Shown here: positions 1 through 12,276 of the stretch, piece after piece
How the letters are laid out: the number at the start of each line of letters is the position of its first letter
How positions within the stretch are numbered: position 1 is the first letter of the stretch
NCBI GenBank assembly: GCA_964017155.1
Contig: OZ024857.1
Location: forward strand, 12,102,735-12,166,734
Length of the DNA: 64,000 nucleotides
Origin: Oasisia sp. SBJ-2009
Lineage: Eukaryota; Annelida; Polychaeta; Sabellida; Siboglinidae
Direction of reading: 5' to 3'
Translations under genes and position numbers: made by a program
Notes under the pieces: generated by a model
What the model was told of the DNA's origin: nothing
Databases searched by the model: none
Seen by the model: only the letters and a program-made list of their open reading frames with translations

Positions 1-76
1 TAACTGGACATTTTGGTAACTGGACATTTTGGTAATAGGACATTTTGGTAACATGACATTTTGGTAACATGACATG
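1..76. repeat. 16-bp tandem repeat
   Basis: About five copies of a 16-base unit (taactggacattttgg and one- or two-base variants) run from the window edge, so the array is probably longer upstream. The last unit is shortened. Nothing suggests coding. Confidence 0.85.
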
Positions 77-2825
77 GTAAAACCAACAAATATTCTTTAA
101 AGGCAAAGGTTGTCAACACTGCATTTGTTGGCAGCAAGTCTGTGTACACATAGTGGGGCAGTGCTTGCTTACACGATATGTGCAATGTATCATGCCATTT
201 TGTCTATATGCTTGGTATACGCATAGCCATTCCACAAAAGCTTTGCCTTTCCCCTGGATGTCACAGTAACGTTGACCTAATTAATGTCACATGTTGATTG
301 TCTGTCGTTGCTCCAGGCAGGGTTCTTAGCATCATTCGACCTAATTAATGCCCCGCCCAGTTGCTCCTCTAAGTCATTAATCAAAAGAAACTGATTAGTG
401 GACGTGGGCGTCTGTAGTGTAGTGTGAACGCACGGGGTATTTGAACCGGCTCAGTTAATTCGCATTAACTTAGCCGGTTCGAAACTTGTTTGTCGAGTGA
501 ACGGGGTAATTTATGACGATTACCAAGTAAACGCTAAGCCATGACGCCCCATATTTATCGGTTTGATTGCGGAGGGGGTTTTGTCCGCGCACCGCAGGGA
601 CAACTATTAAATGCCATACCGAATTCACAACTGGCACTGTACCTTGCACCATGCGGACATAACGTTTTTACAAGTTGCAGCTGCAAAGTAAACTTGACGA
701 ATATTGACGTTGTAAACTGCGGTACATGCGGCACACTGTGCATATGAATATTTAAGGTTACATAATCAGCTGAGAACGTATGATTCAAATTGTAACAAAC
801 GGTTGATTGAAATGTCTGGATTCACTGAGTTTCTGTGACTAGACTTCTACTCCCAGTTCGGTGAAAACGGCAATGGCCATGCTACTCGAGTTTTATGTCT
901 TCAACAATTTTCTAGCATTCTACTGGCATAACAGTTTTAATTGCATTGCAAAATGGTCAGGTTTGGCTTACAGTTCTGGATGCACGGATACAAACAATTG
1001 ACATTTGTTAACCGAATTGTATTCGTTGTAAGGAGGATAATTAGGCCATGATCTGCATGTTCCACCACACTAGCGATGGAAGCAATTTTGGGCGGAAACA
1101 TAATTCACAAATACAAATCACAAATATTGTTACAGTTCCAATCAAGTCTAATTTATTGTAGGTTTTCACAATACAAACACATCAAATGAAGGCAAACAAT
1201 ATAATAATAATTTAAAGAGAACAACAGTTTGGAATATAAATTACAGAAAATAAACTCGTAGCAAATAATTATAAGTTTTAATTTGAAGATTATACACATC
1301 ACACACAACAGGTTGTTGACAGGTGTTAGAAGGTCTAGGCTTAGTAAGATTATTATTATTTTGTTAGTGCTCGCTCACTTTACAAGTAAAACTAAAAGCG
1401 AAGGTGCCAGCTCCTATGTGTTATTTTTAAACTTAATATTACGTACAACATGTCGAAGGTTTACTGCATGCCCATTTGTGTCTCGTTACTTTATTAAGCT
1501 CGGAACCATGTTCGCATTACGAAAGATTCCACCTGTAACATGTTAACATGATAAACAAAACATCCAGTTTCAATATAAAATTGATTGGCAATAATACCGA
1601 GGCGACCAGAGTTAACCGCGTTACCCTTTCCCACGTTCTAGACAGCAGACTTCCCGTTACAAGTTACTATTTCGCTAATTATGGACAGACGAGCTGGCAC
1701 CCTCCCTCCCTGGAACCACTGATATGCAAAGACGAAATGAACGGTATTTATCCTGAATGCAATGTTGAGCAGTCAAGCACCAACTTATCGGTAACAGGAG
1801 GGCCGCGTAACAAGCCGAGTTTGCCGTGTACACAGACTACACACTAATGCCAACAGCTAGGGGTGTGTATCCCGTTGCGAGGGGCGGACAGCATCAAACA
1901 ATGTGCTTCAATGGGAGATAAATTGACCCGCCTGTTCTGCCCGCGGGTTGGTGATGCCGCCCCACCCTGCCATTGTACAGGCGTTATTTCTCGCGGCTGT
2001 AATACACTGTGACAACGGGTTCCAATTCCCTGCTGCAGTGCACCCGCCATGTGCTAACACTCGGTTAAACACCCTCCCTCTCTCGGCGCTCTCGTCTCTT
2101 GCCCAGTATAGTATATTATCTGCTATAATAATGTGTTTAACGAATAACATTGTATTAGGAGCAGAGGACGGTTATGCAACTTGTCAGCATGCATAACTAT
2201 AAAAACAACCCCTACATGAAGTGTGGGAGTTAGCTAACTTGCACTAGTCACGAGAATAAGGCAAATTCCCATCCCAGTTTGAAGATGGATAACAAAATTC
2301 GGGGAATTCCAGTATAATAACCCTTCTGCTCAATCGCAAAAGCAGCTAAACAGATTTGTATATTCAAGTACTTGATTCTACATCACAAACACTGCATGTA
2401 GCTAGCGTTTGGCTGAAATCACCAAATAGTATACACGAACAGAGGTCAATCTTACTGCTGGCTGATATTGATGTAATCAGCAGCAGTGACCACTAAAGTG
2501 CATTTTATATCAAACATGAATATGTGAGGTTGTATGGTCAAACTAATGTTGGAAATGACAAAAAAGGTTATTGTGATGCCAACGGTATATATTCCCCTAA
2601 CAAGATATTCAAGGATTCATAATATGTATGTCTACCTTCGTCAACACTGTATTATTGATTTGTTAGTCACCGTTGCAGTGTTCCCCTGCTATAAAAATTG
2701 TTGAGTGAGGTGGACCACGTCACTGTTTTTCTAAGCCACATAGCTAAAAATATGCCTCATAGGGTTCTTGCTATAAACATATTTACATGTTGCTACCTTG
2801 TAGCTGTGCATTTGTTTTCACTGCC
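77..2825. other. No recognised gene
   Basis: Several short open frames occur, such as 541-747 and 1548-1847, but none shows a recognisable domain, codon bias or splice signals. Base composition is unremarkable and AT-rich. The only structure noted is the hairpin at 443-480. Confidence 0.6.
443..480. other. 17-bp stem hairpin
   Basis: An inverted repeat with 17-base arms (one mismatch) around a 4-base loop: the arm starts gaaccggctcagttaat and the reverse complement ends at 480. It could be a cruciform site or a MITE remnant. No target duplication was identified. Confidence 0.6.
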
Positions 2826-2829
2826 TTGG

Positions 2830-2948
2830 TCGACCATGATCACTGATCATGGTGCCATTCAACAATTGATGGTTAACCATGGTCACTGAAGGTCATCCAT
2901 GGTCATTGATGGATAACCATGGTCATTGATGATTAACCATGGTCATTA
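2830..2948. repeat. CCATGGTCATTGAT minisatellite
   Basis: Four to five degenerate copies of a unit of about 20 bases containing ccatggtcattgatgg. Related ccatggtc words recur at 4505-4600, so this is a dispersed low-copy minisatellite. Confidence 0.7.
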
Positions 2949-3965
2949 GCTGTACAGTTGTTTCAGATTGGAACTTTACAGGTGTGTGAGATGGTAGCTG
3001 TACAGTTGTTTGAGATGGGAATTGTACAGTTTTATGACATGGGAGCTGTAGTTATTTGTGTTGGGAGTTGTAAAAAAAGCAAAGGCAAGTTTTTCTATAG
3101 TGCAGTATCCAGTCTTCAGGACCGTTCAAAGCGTTTTACACATTAGGGGCTTCTCTGGGAAGCTTGCAGCCATATGCTACAATTAATGTGCAAAGGCTGC
3201 TCGTACACATATCCACCACTGTCTATAGCCAGGTACTCATTTATACAGCTGAGTGAACTGGAGCAATGTATAGTAAAAAAACTTTAACACCGCAGCACAG
3301 GATTCGAACCCGGGTTCTCATAGTCGAGAGTCCGAAACTCTACCCCTGAGCCATTGCACTCTACAGTTGCTTGACATTGAAGTTGTACCATAATATAATG
3401 ATGTACTGTTGTGTCAGATGATAGCTGTGTAGTTGTATGAGATGGTAGCTGTGTAGTTGTTTCAGATGGTAGCTGTGTAGTTGTATGAGATGGTAGCTGT
3501 GTAGTTGTATGAGATGGTAGCTGTGTAGTTGTATGAGACGGTAGTTGTGTAGTTGTATGAGATGGTAGCTGTGTAGTTGTTTGAGATGGTACCTGTGTAG
3601 TTGTATGAGATGGTAGATGTGTAGTTGTATGAGATGGTAGCTGTGTAGTTGTATGAGATGGTAATTGTGTAGTTGTATGAGATGGTAGCTGTGCAGTTGT
3701 ATGAGATGGTAGCTGTGCAGTTGTATGAGATGGTAGATGGTAATTGTGTAGTTGTATGAGATGGTAGCTGTGCAGTTGTATGAGATGGTAGCTGTGCAGT
3801 TGTATGAGATGGTAGCTGTGTAGTTGTATGAGATGGTAGCTGTGTAGTTGTATAAGATGGTAGTTGTGTAGTTGTATGACGTGGGACTGTACAGTTGTTT
3901 GACATGGCAGTTGTGCTGTTGTATGAGACGGAAGTTATGTATATGTTGTGTGAGATAGGAGCTGT
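2949..3965. repeat. 24-bp minisatellite interrupted by a SINE
   Basis: The array consists of a 24-base unit (consensus agttgtatgagatggtagct plus gtgt). Degenerate units flank the SINE at 3080-3361, and 3400-3900 is much more regular. The unit is a multiple of three, so long reading frames appear on both strands; their protein is a pure repeat and is not taken as a gene. The SINE inserted into a pre-existing array. Confidence 0.85.
3080..3361 (-). mobile_element. Full-length tRNA-derived SINE
   Basis: Read on the minus strand. A tRNA-like head at about 3361-3295 has a box A-like tggctcaggggtagag and a box B-like gggttcgaatcc, the two RNA polymerase III promoter boxes. A body follows with ttcactcagctgtataaatg and gagtacctggctat, then a tail with aaaacgctttgaa and cctgaagactggatact. 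The body and tail match a second copy at 30400-30619. Such SINEs have no protein and borrow the machinery of a LINE with a similar 3' end. The head is too diverged to be an active tRNA gene. Confidence 0.85.
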
Positions 3966-5690
3966 GTATTTGTTTGAGGTGGGATAATGAAGTTCGTGTT
4001 TTCTATCCATGGTGGGATAATGAAGTTCCTTTTTTTTATTTCTTATTTATTTTGAATGCAGAAAGCATCTTTGCCACTGTGGAGCTTAGTTTTAGGAACA
4101 GGATGTTTTTGGAAAATAAAAAATTAATTTTTTCAGGCCATGTTAATATCAGACAAAGAATATCAGACAAATGCAGGTGGTTCGTAGACTACTGCTGTAC
4201 AGGTGGTCTTCTTTAAATTGTTGTTCATTGGGAATAGGTGCATAAAACTGTAAATAATACTCACTGTTAACAGATCTAGACAACCATAGCCAGTCTGAGT
4301 CCCACAGATCTAACAGCTAACACACTGAGCAATGCAGTGTCTTGGATGTTGCAGTCACTTTTGTCCTTGCTAAGTGAGCCATGTCCCAGAGTGTCCCATA
4401 GTCACGTCATGAGCCAGTGAATATCAATACATAATTAAATTTTATCTGATTGGACCAGTTGGCAGACATGAAACCCAGTGGAGCATGCAGAGTGTATTCA
4501 GTCAACTGATCACAGGAGGCTCATGGTCATCTATGGTCTAGTTGGATATAACCATGGTCGACCATGGTCAAATTGTCTGTGGCCGACCATGGTCAAGTCA
4601 CATGACCACAGTTTTTTTCTCATATAATATAGCTAGCATGAATTCTGTGTGGTGATGATCTAACACTGCATGCAACATTTTAAAGTGGCTTCACCTCCTC
4701 CATGACAATTGTGCTTCTCTACTGATTTTTTGAAAATCCTAAAGTTTTGGGATTACAATATGCCTCAGCCAATCAGGACACTGCATATATTGGGTTTCCC
4801 AACATCCTGGTTCTTTCCATTGGAAAATGTAACCAGTATAGTTTGGAATATGTGAAGAAAATGCTGATCAAAGTCAACAAAGTAGAACATACTTAACAAG
4901 TAGGTGAGTAATCATGAACTTCTAGTGTTTCAAGAGCACACTGAACAGTGTTTTATCAAGCTGTGACAAAATTACAAGGTGCTAGAACAATTTTATGACA
5001 ACATGCATGCTTTGAATGGAAAGGCCAAAGATCAAAAGGCATGCAACTACTACACAGTGTAGTTACTAAAGACACAAAACTAACCATGAGTCAGTAGGAA
5101 GACAATACTAGCAACAATAATTGTACTAACCTGTAGGCATTATTTGAGTAATGGTCAGTAGCTTTTTTCACAAAACACCTAATGAATTAAGTTAGCTGCA
5201 TGGCAGACACTGGGTGTGCAATTTACCCTGCACACTGACTGCTGACCTAGCATTTCAGCCTTGTCCAAGCCACAGTGGACATGCTGTGTAGGTGCTTCCT
5301 TGTTTCTAGTTACAGTCACTAGCCACCACCGTGGGTGATTAATCAAGCACAAGAGAGGGGGAATGGAAACTTTGTCCTAAATATAGCTCAGTTAGCTTGA
5401 CTTTAAAAATAATATTTCAACATGCCCTTATCAACATGCAGTCTTTCCACTAAGTTAATGTAGGGAATGTCACTTTACTACTAGTAAGTAATTATAGGAA
5501 AACTTGCATGTACTAGACATATATTGTGCTGCATGATATCTACATGAATACAATGAATCTATGTAAGAAAGGCCAAGTGATACGTGTTATGACATTCAGT
5601 CTACGGTGTTATGACATTCAGTCTTGTTTGCTGGTGGGGAAATCTCTTAGTCAAAAACAGAGAAAAAGTAAACAGGATATACACAATTTC
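3966..5690. other. No recognised gene
   Basis: AT-rich DNA without supported exons. Short frames at 3974-4216 and 5526-5720 have no recognisable content. A few ccatggtc repeats lie at 4505-4600. Confidence 0.55.
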
Positions 5691-5699
5691 TTGCAAAAT

Positions 5700-5931
5700 C
5701 GCTATGTGCTGTACACCTGATACCAGTCTGGAACAATTGTACAAGTCAAGAACACTGCAAATGGCAACCAAAATCTTATCTGACTCCACCCACTTCTTAC
5801 ACGACCATTATAACCTTCTCCCCTGTGGAAGGAGGTACAGAATGCCAACAGTAAAAACCCAGAAAGCCCTTAAATCCTTCATTCCATCCTCCATCAAGTA
5901 TCTAAATCAGCCACACAAAATTAATCGTTGA
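5700..5931 (+). pseudogene. LINE reverse transcriptase C-terminus (5'-truncated)
   Basis: The frame reads to a stop at 5931 with the pattern SDSTHFLHDHYNLLPCGRRY, then RMPTVKTQ and SFIPSSIKYLN. This is the characteristic C-terminal tail of jockey/CR1/Rex-type non-LTR retrotransposon ORF2 proteins. Everything upstream (endonuclease and RT core) is missing, as expected for an aborted 5'-truncated insertion. The 3' untranslated region continues to about 7783, interrupted by the DNA element at 6351-7688. The family assignment rests on remembered consensus patterns. Confidence 0.75.
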
Positions 5932-6044
5932 CATATTACAGTCTCTACTGCTGTCAATGCAATTTTGTTTTATCATCTTTAGTAATTAATTAATTTATCT
6001 TATTGTAATATAGTCATATTATTTTAGCCTATTTATTTATTCCA

Positions 6045-6288
<244 letters not shown>

Positions 6289-6718
6289 CTACCGTTTACA
6301 TATTTACATGCTTGATTTTACTGTATACATGCATTACTGTGTGACTTATAGAGGGGAAGTAGGGGCATATCCGCATACTGAGGCATGTCCGCACACCCTA
6401 TTATTTGCGCATCGCATAACATCTGGTTAGTGGAATCATGCTAAGCGGCATCGTCTAACCCCCAAATCATCCACTTGCACATACTTTTTAATATAAGTGA
6501 ATAATTAAAAAGTTATGATATAAAATGTTATTTTCGTAAACACTGATGTAATTTTACTCATATGCTGTTATGTGTATTACTTTAACTGTAAGACGTGCAT
6601 ATACATTTTCTTTCATAATTCCAAATTGCATTTTAATGTTTTATGATGTGTGAAATAAAGGATACTTTCATAAGTAGCATTTTCGCGCAATTCAGAATTA
6701 TTCACGTGTTGGATGCTT

Positions 6719-6754
6719 GGGGCATGTTCGCACAGGCCTGTGCGGTCATGCCCC
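6719..6754. repeat. Internal palindrome of transposon ends
   Basis: A 36-base near-perfect palindrome beginning ggggcatgttcgcaca and ending with its complement. Each half equals the terminal repeat of the surrounding element, so it is an end-to-end junction. Confidence 0.85.
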
Positions 6755-7446
6755 ACCCGCTGTGCAGACGTATTTCGTCTTAGATACATATTTAGATACC
6801 TCAGCTGCTTACCACAAATATTATAGGAAACTTTGATGTGAGATAGTATATGATGATTATTATATAATTATTTAATATTATCAAACTTATTATATCATTC
6901 ATCGCTTCGTCAATGTGTAATAGGCTATATCGTGCTGACGTCACATTTTCCAGGTTGTGTATCATTAGGTCCGTTAAAGAAATAAAGCTTAATTGATCAT
7001 TGCTGATAGACTAAAATAACCAAGACGACAAATAATGTATAATCTATAATAAAAATTATAGAACTTTGCCCGTATACGTTAGTCCATACAAAGCCATGCT
7101 CGCATGGCCGACAAACTGAGTTTTTAGTTTGACTTTGCGCTGTACGAGACTATGCCGTTTTAGCTAGAAGGCTTCAGACAAGATGGGTTGCAAAGTTTGA
7201 CTTTCCCCGTTACAAATTCATGCTGTTGTTTGCTTTGACTCCCAAGGAGGAATAAACGTGGACTACGATTAAAGGCCACTGTATTTTCTAAACTTTACGT
7301 ATATATGAAAACTTGAAACCGTTGATTTGTGTTCTCTGTTTTTTTTAAATAGTAATGCACGTGTCAGTATTGTACGCATACCAGTACATATTATTACTGT
7401 AGTTAATCGTCAGCTCTGTGAGACTAGCTGTTGCTTCGCCATTCCT

Positions 7447-7507
7447 GGGGCATAACCGCACACAGTGTGCGGCTATGCCCCGTACCTTGGGGCATGTCCG
7501 CACAAAC
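7447..7507. repeat. Second internal palindrome plus third end copy
   Basis: 7447-7481 is a palindrome starting ggggcataaccgcacac; directly after it, ttggggcatgtccgcaca is a further copy of the same end in the left orientation. Confidence 0.85.
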
Positions 7508-7783
7508 GTATGCCTCTACATTTGACCAAATATTTAAATATCTGATGGCATATGCGATTTCTTAACTAACTAACAACAAAGTAATATGATTGCTGATTCT
7601 GAATGCTAAATATCACCCTCTTAGCACACACAGTGCATTATCTATAGCGTGTTTTACCTTAAGGGTGCGGACATGCCCCTACGTCCCCTATTGTGTTTTT
7701 ATGCAACCTCCAAAGTGCAAATTGTATTTCCATTCTATTGTGATTGGATAATAAAATTATTATTATTATTATTATTATTGCCA

Positions 7784-9011
7784 GTATTGTTACTTTGTTT
7801 AACATAATAAAAAATTATCAACTTATAGGGTTTAGGTCAGTAGACAGTGCTGCAATGGAATTGAAGTCCACAAAATAAGTAACGTTACTTATTATAAGAG
7901 TAATTTCGGTAGTGTTTTTAACGTATTCAGTTCAAATATATGCCTATATATTCATGCTTGCATTTACTGAATGCGTGATTGTTATCATATGTTAAAACAA
8001 TGATTTTGGTATTTTACTGAACCACTGAACATGATTTATACCCAGGTCCCAGGTTCATAATGGTTGTGGACCGTCTTGCATTAACACATCATACAGTATT
8101 CAAATTAATGATACTGAAAATCTGATTAGAATATCTTATATAGTCTGTGTGTGAACTAATGTCATTATCAAAGAATAGAGATGAATGATTGCATCATACC
8201 ATTGCCGCCACGCAGATCTCTTTATTTACAATGTCAGCATCAGACAGGAGACGTCGCTTGCTGCGGACTCTTTATTTTTGTGAGCAGCTCAGCCTTCCGT
8301 TCTGACTTCCTGGTCACTGGTCACGACTGCACCCGCCTCCCGGGCCTCCCCTTAGCCAGCACACCATTTAAAACGATCAACAACGCCAGAGCACTTGGCC
8401 TGATCAGATTGTCACGCTTCACTGCACACTACACCAACACGTTCGTGTCTATCTAGATCTAGACTAATTTGTGTTTTGAACGAGTCTACTTGTGATACCC
8501 ACCTTACAAAAGTCGGTATCTAAGTCATAAAACTGTGAAACGACCTTTTGGATTCTACAAGCCTTAAATGATTCCCCAGTTGTTGAAATATCATCACTAA
8601 TTTTTCTATACTTTTGACAGCGGAATTATAAATAAACAAAGGCTTTTATGTTATGCTGTTTAAATAGTTATGTTGGCTACATGTATTTGAATAGGGGCAT
8701 GACCTGCCACAATCACTGAACATTTTGAGGTTAGCTTTTAGCCTAGTGTATGATTTCCCCATCCCATCTTTTGGCAAAGAAATTTGTCTCCACTCAAATG
8801 GGATCAAATGGCAGTGTGAATATCATTGTTCCTAAATTTTGTTTTTATATTAACTGTTTTAAAAGAGCATAAACTGCCCCCTTCAAGGGCACAAGCTTCG
8901 ATTGGACTTTTAACGACCGGACAAGGCCCAATCCACCATATGGAAGAAGAAGAAGAAGAATACGCAATTGTAAAATTATAATTGACAGCTATATTATAAA
9001 GTCGTATTAGA

Positions 9012-9015
<4 letters not shown>
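7784..9015. other. No recognised gene
   Basis: An open frame at 8181-8456 (91 codons) has no recognisable domain and no supporting splice sites. A short (GAA)n run lies near 8943-8959. Nothing else is supported. Confidence 0.55.
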
Positions 9016-9017
<2 letters not shown>

Positions 9018-9105
<88 letters not shown>

Positions 9106-9116
9106 TATATATATAT
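9018..9116. repeat. (AT)n microsatellite
   Basis: About 100 bases of AT dinucleotide with one interruption. Confidence 0.95.
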
Positions 9117-9858
9117 GGGACATGGCTGAACCCTAAGTAAGCCAAATGTCCACGTGTTATGGTCGAAACGATACACCCAGGACCGGGGTATCGCGATACA
9201 TACTCCACGGCATGGTACACAACATCCGTATCGCGATACACGATGGAGGTGGGCAAAACGAAGTATCCGGCAAAGCAGTATTCGCGCCAGTTTTTATGAA
9301 GCAACAAATGTCCAACGCAAACCACAATTTTATGTGTATGGATAACATATGAACACCGTACAACGTACAATACAACGTATATGTTATTCAGCTATGACCT
9401 ATATAAAATATACACATCCAATTCTGTGTTCGATTCTGCAGTTTGGATATCATAGTTGGGAGACACATGTAAACATAATCTGCATATCCGTTGACAAAAG
9501 ATTGTCACATATATGAGTAATGCACGCAAATATTAACCCTAGTTTTACGTCACCTATACACTGCTGAACTTCATGCAGTACTGTAGCTTCAATTTTATAG
9601 TGCCTGCATTAATTGATAACATGACCCTGCATAAAATCACTTCACTTGTTGTATAGCATTGTTCCTTTCGTAAGGTATCACGTATTGACACGTGATACCC
9701 ATCAGCAATCTCGTATTCAGCAACGTCAGTTTGTTTGATGTAATAGTTGTTGCTTGGTTACATGTGTTTCAGATGCACCTTCGCACACATCCACAGTCCA
9801 CAAATACATCTTCTGGAAACGAAATTACGGATGAATGTAACTTCGATAACAGCATAGA

Positions 9859-11131
9859 ATGACTGCCATTACATGGATCTACACACGCGTGTTTCTGTGT
9901 TACTTGATTTTGTGCTTGCCCTTCGTATGGGTGGCTGTTTTCGTCTTCAGCCAATACAAAACTTCTACGGAAAAGCTTAGCTATAAGAAAATGGATAAAA
10001 CCTACGCAACCATTAACGACAGCCATGCAGACAGTAACAGACAAGACGACACGTTTCTCTCCGATTGGTCACTTCAGGACGGAAACAGCGAACGTTTTTC
10101 TGTAGCCAACGCCAGTGAAGTAGGCCTAGATATCGGCCGAACGGAGTTGGAACAATATCGACAATTTGTGAAAATGGATGCACGAAAGAACAGACATAAA
10201 ACAATGTTAGGCTATTCATACAGAGTGGAACTAATAGGGAAACGTCCAACATCACAGGGCCTCTTCGTCCGAATAGAAGAACGTTATCAAAATAGATCCA
10301 CCAAAGGCGGTAGTACTTTCGTCATAACAAGCGACGGCTACGGGCTGTTGTTATGTCCGTACATGGATATGTTCAACGGTACATACATCGCCTGGTGTCC
10401 ACCAATTGTGTCAGGGCAACGTAGAGCAATCACTGTGGTACTTCAATTCGTCGACTTCAGAGCATTCACAATAGTACGTGTACAAAGTATCAAGTATGTT
10501 ATATGGCATCATACCGTACGTCTTGACAGATTTCCCAAAGTTCCAGAACCGCTGAACATGCCCGAGATCACGTCAGTGCTAAAGAACTACATGAACAAAA
10601 AGGACGTCGTGGAATGGTATGAAGAGAACGGGAGCTGGATTGTGCAATTATCGTCAGGACACCGTTTCATCGCTGGTGAAACTCATAAAATGTGTAGATG
10701 TGTAAAACAAATGAAACGTGTCGTTATGATAGGCTCGTCACACTTGAGGTTCTTGTTCGATTATGTTGCAGAACAATGTTACCATCGAAAAAACACCGGG
10801 TTTCTATCGCTGTGGCCACGCTGCCATCGAGAATCTGGTATATTTGAATTGCAATTTCAGCGCTCAATTTAATATACTAATTCGTAAAGAGTTATTTGGC
10901 ATCAAACTTCGAAAAGACGACGTGATATTCACCCAATGGGGCACTCACTCTCTGGTGAAACGCGGATTAAAACACATGATGGACACTGAGATAAAAGAAC
11001 ACGTCAAGACGTTAGTGGCTCTCAGGAAGGGGGCCGGAGTTCCTGAATCCAACTTTGTCGTGGTGATACAACCACCTTTACCCTATCACGAGACAGGTCT
11101 AGGATACAATGGCAACAGAAACTCGGCGTGT
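9859..11131 (+). CDS. NXPE/PC-esterase-like membrane protein, N-terminal coding part with a frame break
   Basis: The ATG at 9859 follows an in-frame stop 12 bases upstream. Residues about 10-33 are a hydrophobic signal anchor, so the protein is probably a type II Golgi or secretory membrane protein. A beta-rich stretch (KGGSTFVITSDGYGLL, FNGTYIAWCPP) resembles the N-terminal domain of NXPE proteins. MIGSSHLRFLFDY fits SGNH block I (Gly-x-Ser-His) of the PC-esterase domain. The frame changes near 10787, at a run of six A, and the domain continues with DVIFTQWGTHSL and NFVVVIQPPLPYH. The coding part then meets the minisatellite at 11131. The last exon is probably 13740-13930. The break could be a mutation or an assembly error in the A run. 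Family call is moderately sure; the substrate is unknown. Confidence 0.65.
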
Positions 11132-11990
11132 GTGTGGAGAGTGGAGTAGAAGGAGGTGGAGAGTGGAGTAGAGGGAGGTGGAGAGTGGAGTAGAGGGAGA
11201 TGGAGAGTGGAGTAGAAGGAGGTGGAGAGTGGAGTAGAGGGAGGTGGAGAGTGGAGTAGAGGGAGGTGGAGAGTGGAGAGTGGAGTAGAGGGAGGTGGAG
11301 AGTGGAGTAGAGGGAGATGGAGAGTGGAGTAGAAGGAGGTGGAGAGTGGAGTAGAGGGAGGTGGAGAGTGGAGTAGAGGGAGGTGGAGAGTGGAGTAGTG
11401 TAGAGGGAGGCGAAGAGTGGAGTAGAAGGAGGTGGAGAGTGGAGTAGAGGGAGGTGGAGAGTGGAGTAGAGGGAAGTGGAGAGTGGAGTAGAGGGAGATG
11501 GAGAGTGGAGTAGAGGGAGGTGGAGAGTGGAGTAGAGGGAGATGGAGAGTGGAGTAGAGGGAGGTGGAGAGTGGAGTAGAGGGAGGTGGATAGTGGAGTA
11601 GAGGGAGATGGAGAGTGGAGTAGAGGGAGGTGGAGAGTGGAGTAGTATACTGTGAGGTGGAGAGTGGACTATAGTATATAGGGAGGTGTAGAGTGGGATA
11701 TAATGTAGAGAGAGAGAGAGTGAGAGGTGGAGAGTAGATTGGAGTGTAGAGGGAGGTGGAGAGTTCAGGGTAGTGTAGACAGGTGGAGAGTGGTATAGTA
11801 TAGAGGGAAGTGGAGAGTGGAGTGTACAGAGAGGTGGAGAGTGGAGTATAGAGGGATGTAGAGTGTAGGGGGAGGTGGAGAGTGGAGTATAGGGGGAGGT
11901 GGAGAGAGGTGGAGAGTGGAATGACATAGGAGGTTGAGAAAGAGGGTGATGGAGTGTGAAGCTGGGAGTGAGGTGGAGAATGGATTAGAG
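11131..11990. repeat. 22-bp GGAGAGTGGAGTAGAGGGA minisatellite
   Basis: About 860 bases of a purine-rich unit of 22 bases (gtggagagtggagtagaggg plus ag), regular to about 11640 and degenerate afterwards. Long minus-strand frames (Ser/Pro/Leu/His/Thr repeats) are by-products because 22 bases cycles through all frames. The array begins where the NXPE coding part ends and probably lies in its intron. Confidence 0.9.
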
Positions 11991-12104
11991 AGGGAGGTGA
12001 ACACAGTAGCGCATGACTAAGTATGGAAGACGAAAACAAACACAATCTGTTGTAACAATTAAATGGTGTAGCAATGAAATAAGCAGGCAGTGGTGTTCTT
12101 GTAG

Positions 12105-12276
12105 ACATGTTTGAGGTGAATGGACTCACCGTGGACTGGGTATCAAAACACATTTACTGGACGGACGGCCGCAAGAGCTCTGTGGAAGTTGCCAATTATG
12201 ATGGCTCCAACCGCCACATCCTGTCTATTCATGGACTCCAGTCGCCCCGTGGCATTGTGGTTGACCCTGTGGAAAG
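12105..12276 (+). CDS. LDLR class B (YWTD) exon
   Basis: Bounded by the acceptor ttcttgtag before 12105 and a donor (GTCAGC) at 12277. The translation contains VNGLTVDWVSKHIYWTDG and SRGIVVDP-type motifs (seen as LQSPRGIVVDPVE), diagnostic of the six-bladed YWTD propeller of LDL-receptor relatives, where it takes part in ligand binding and release. The exon enters in phase 1 and leaves in phase 2, joining 12993-13121 without breaking the frame. No further propeller exons are seen in the window. Confidence 0.8.

Larger units (their letters stand above)
6351..7688. mobile_element. Non-autonomous DNA transposon / MITE array
   Basis: The left end (gaggggaagtaggggcat ... ccgca) and the right end, reverse-complemented (ggggacgtaggggcat ... 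ccgcac), form imperfect terminal inverted repeats of about 25 bases. A TA dinucleotide flanks both ends (6349-6350 and 7689-7690), suggesting a TA target duplication. No transposase frame exists. Inside are two palindromes made of two ends head to head (6719-6754 and 7447-7481) and a further end at about 7488. This suggests three end-to-end units sharing terminal sequences. Superfamily is not assigned. Confidence 0.75.

Noticed and set aside
3295..3361. Functional tRNA gene on the minus strand
   Set aside because: Box A and B are present, but the anticodon arm does not pair properly and the head is joined to a SINE body also found at 30400.
3462..4010. 182-codon Thr/Ser/Tyr-rich minus-strand frame
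   Set aside because: Translation of the 24-bp minisatellite, which keeps its frame because the unit is divisible by three.
11022..12153. Minus-strand frames of 301 and 355 codons rich in Ser, Pro, Leu, Thr, His
   Set aside because: They are the complement of a 22-bp minisatellite; the repeat cycles through frames without stops and there is no unique domain.
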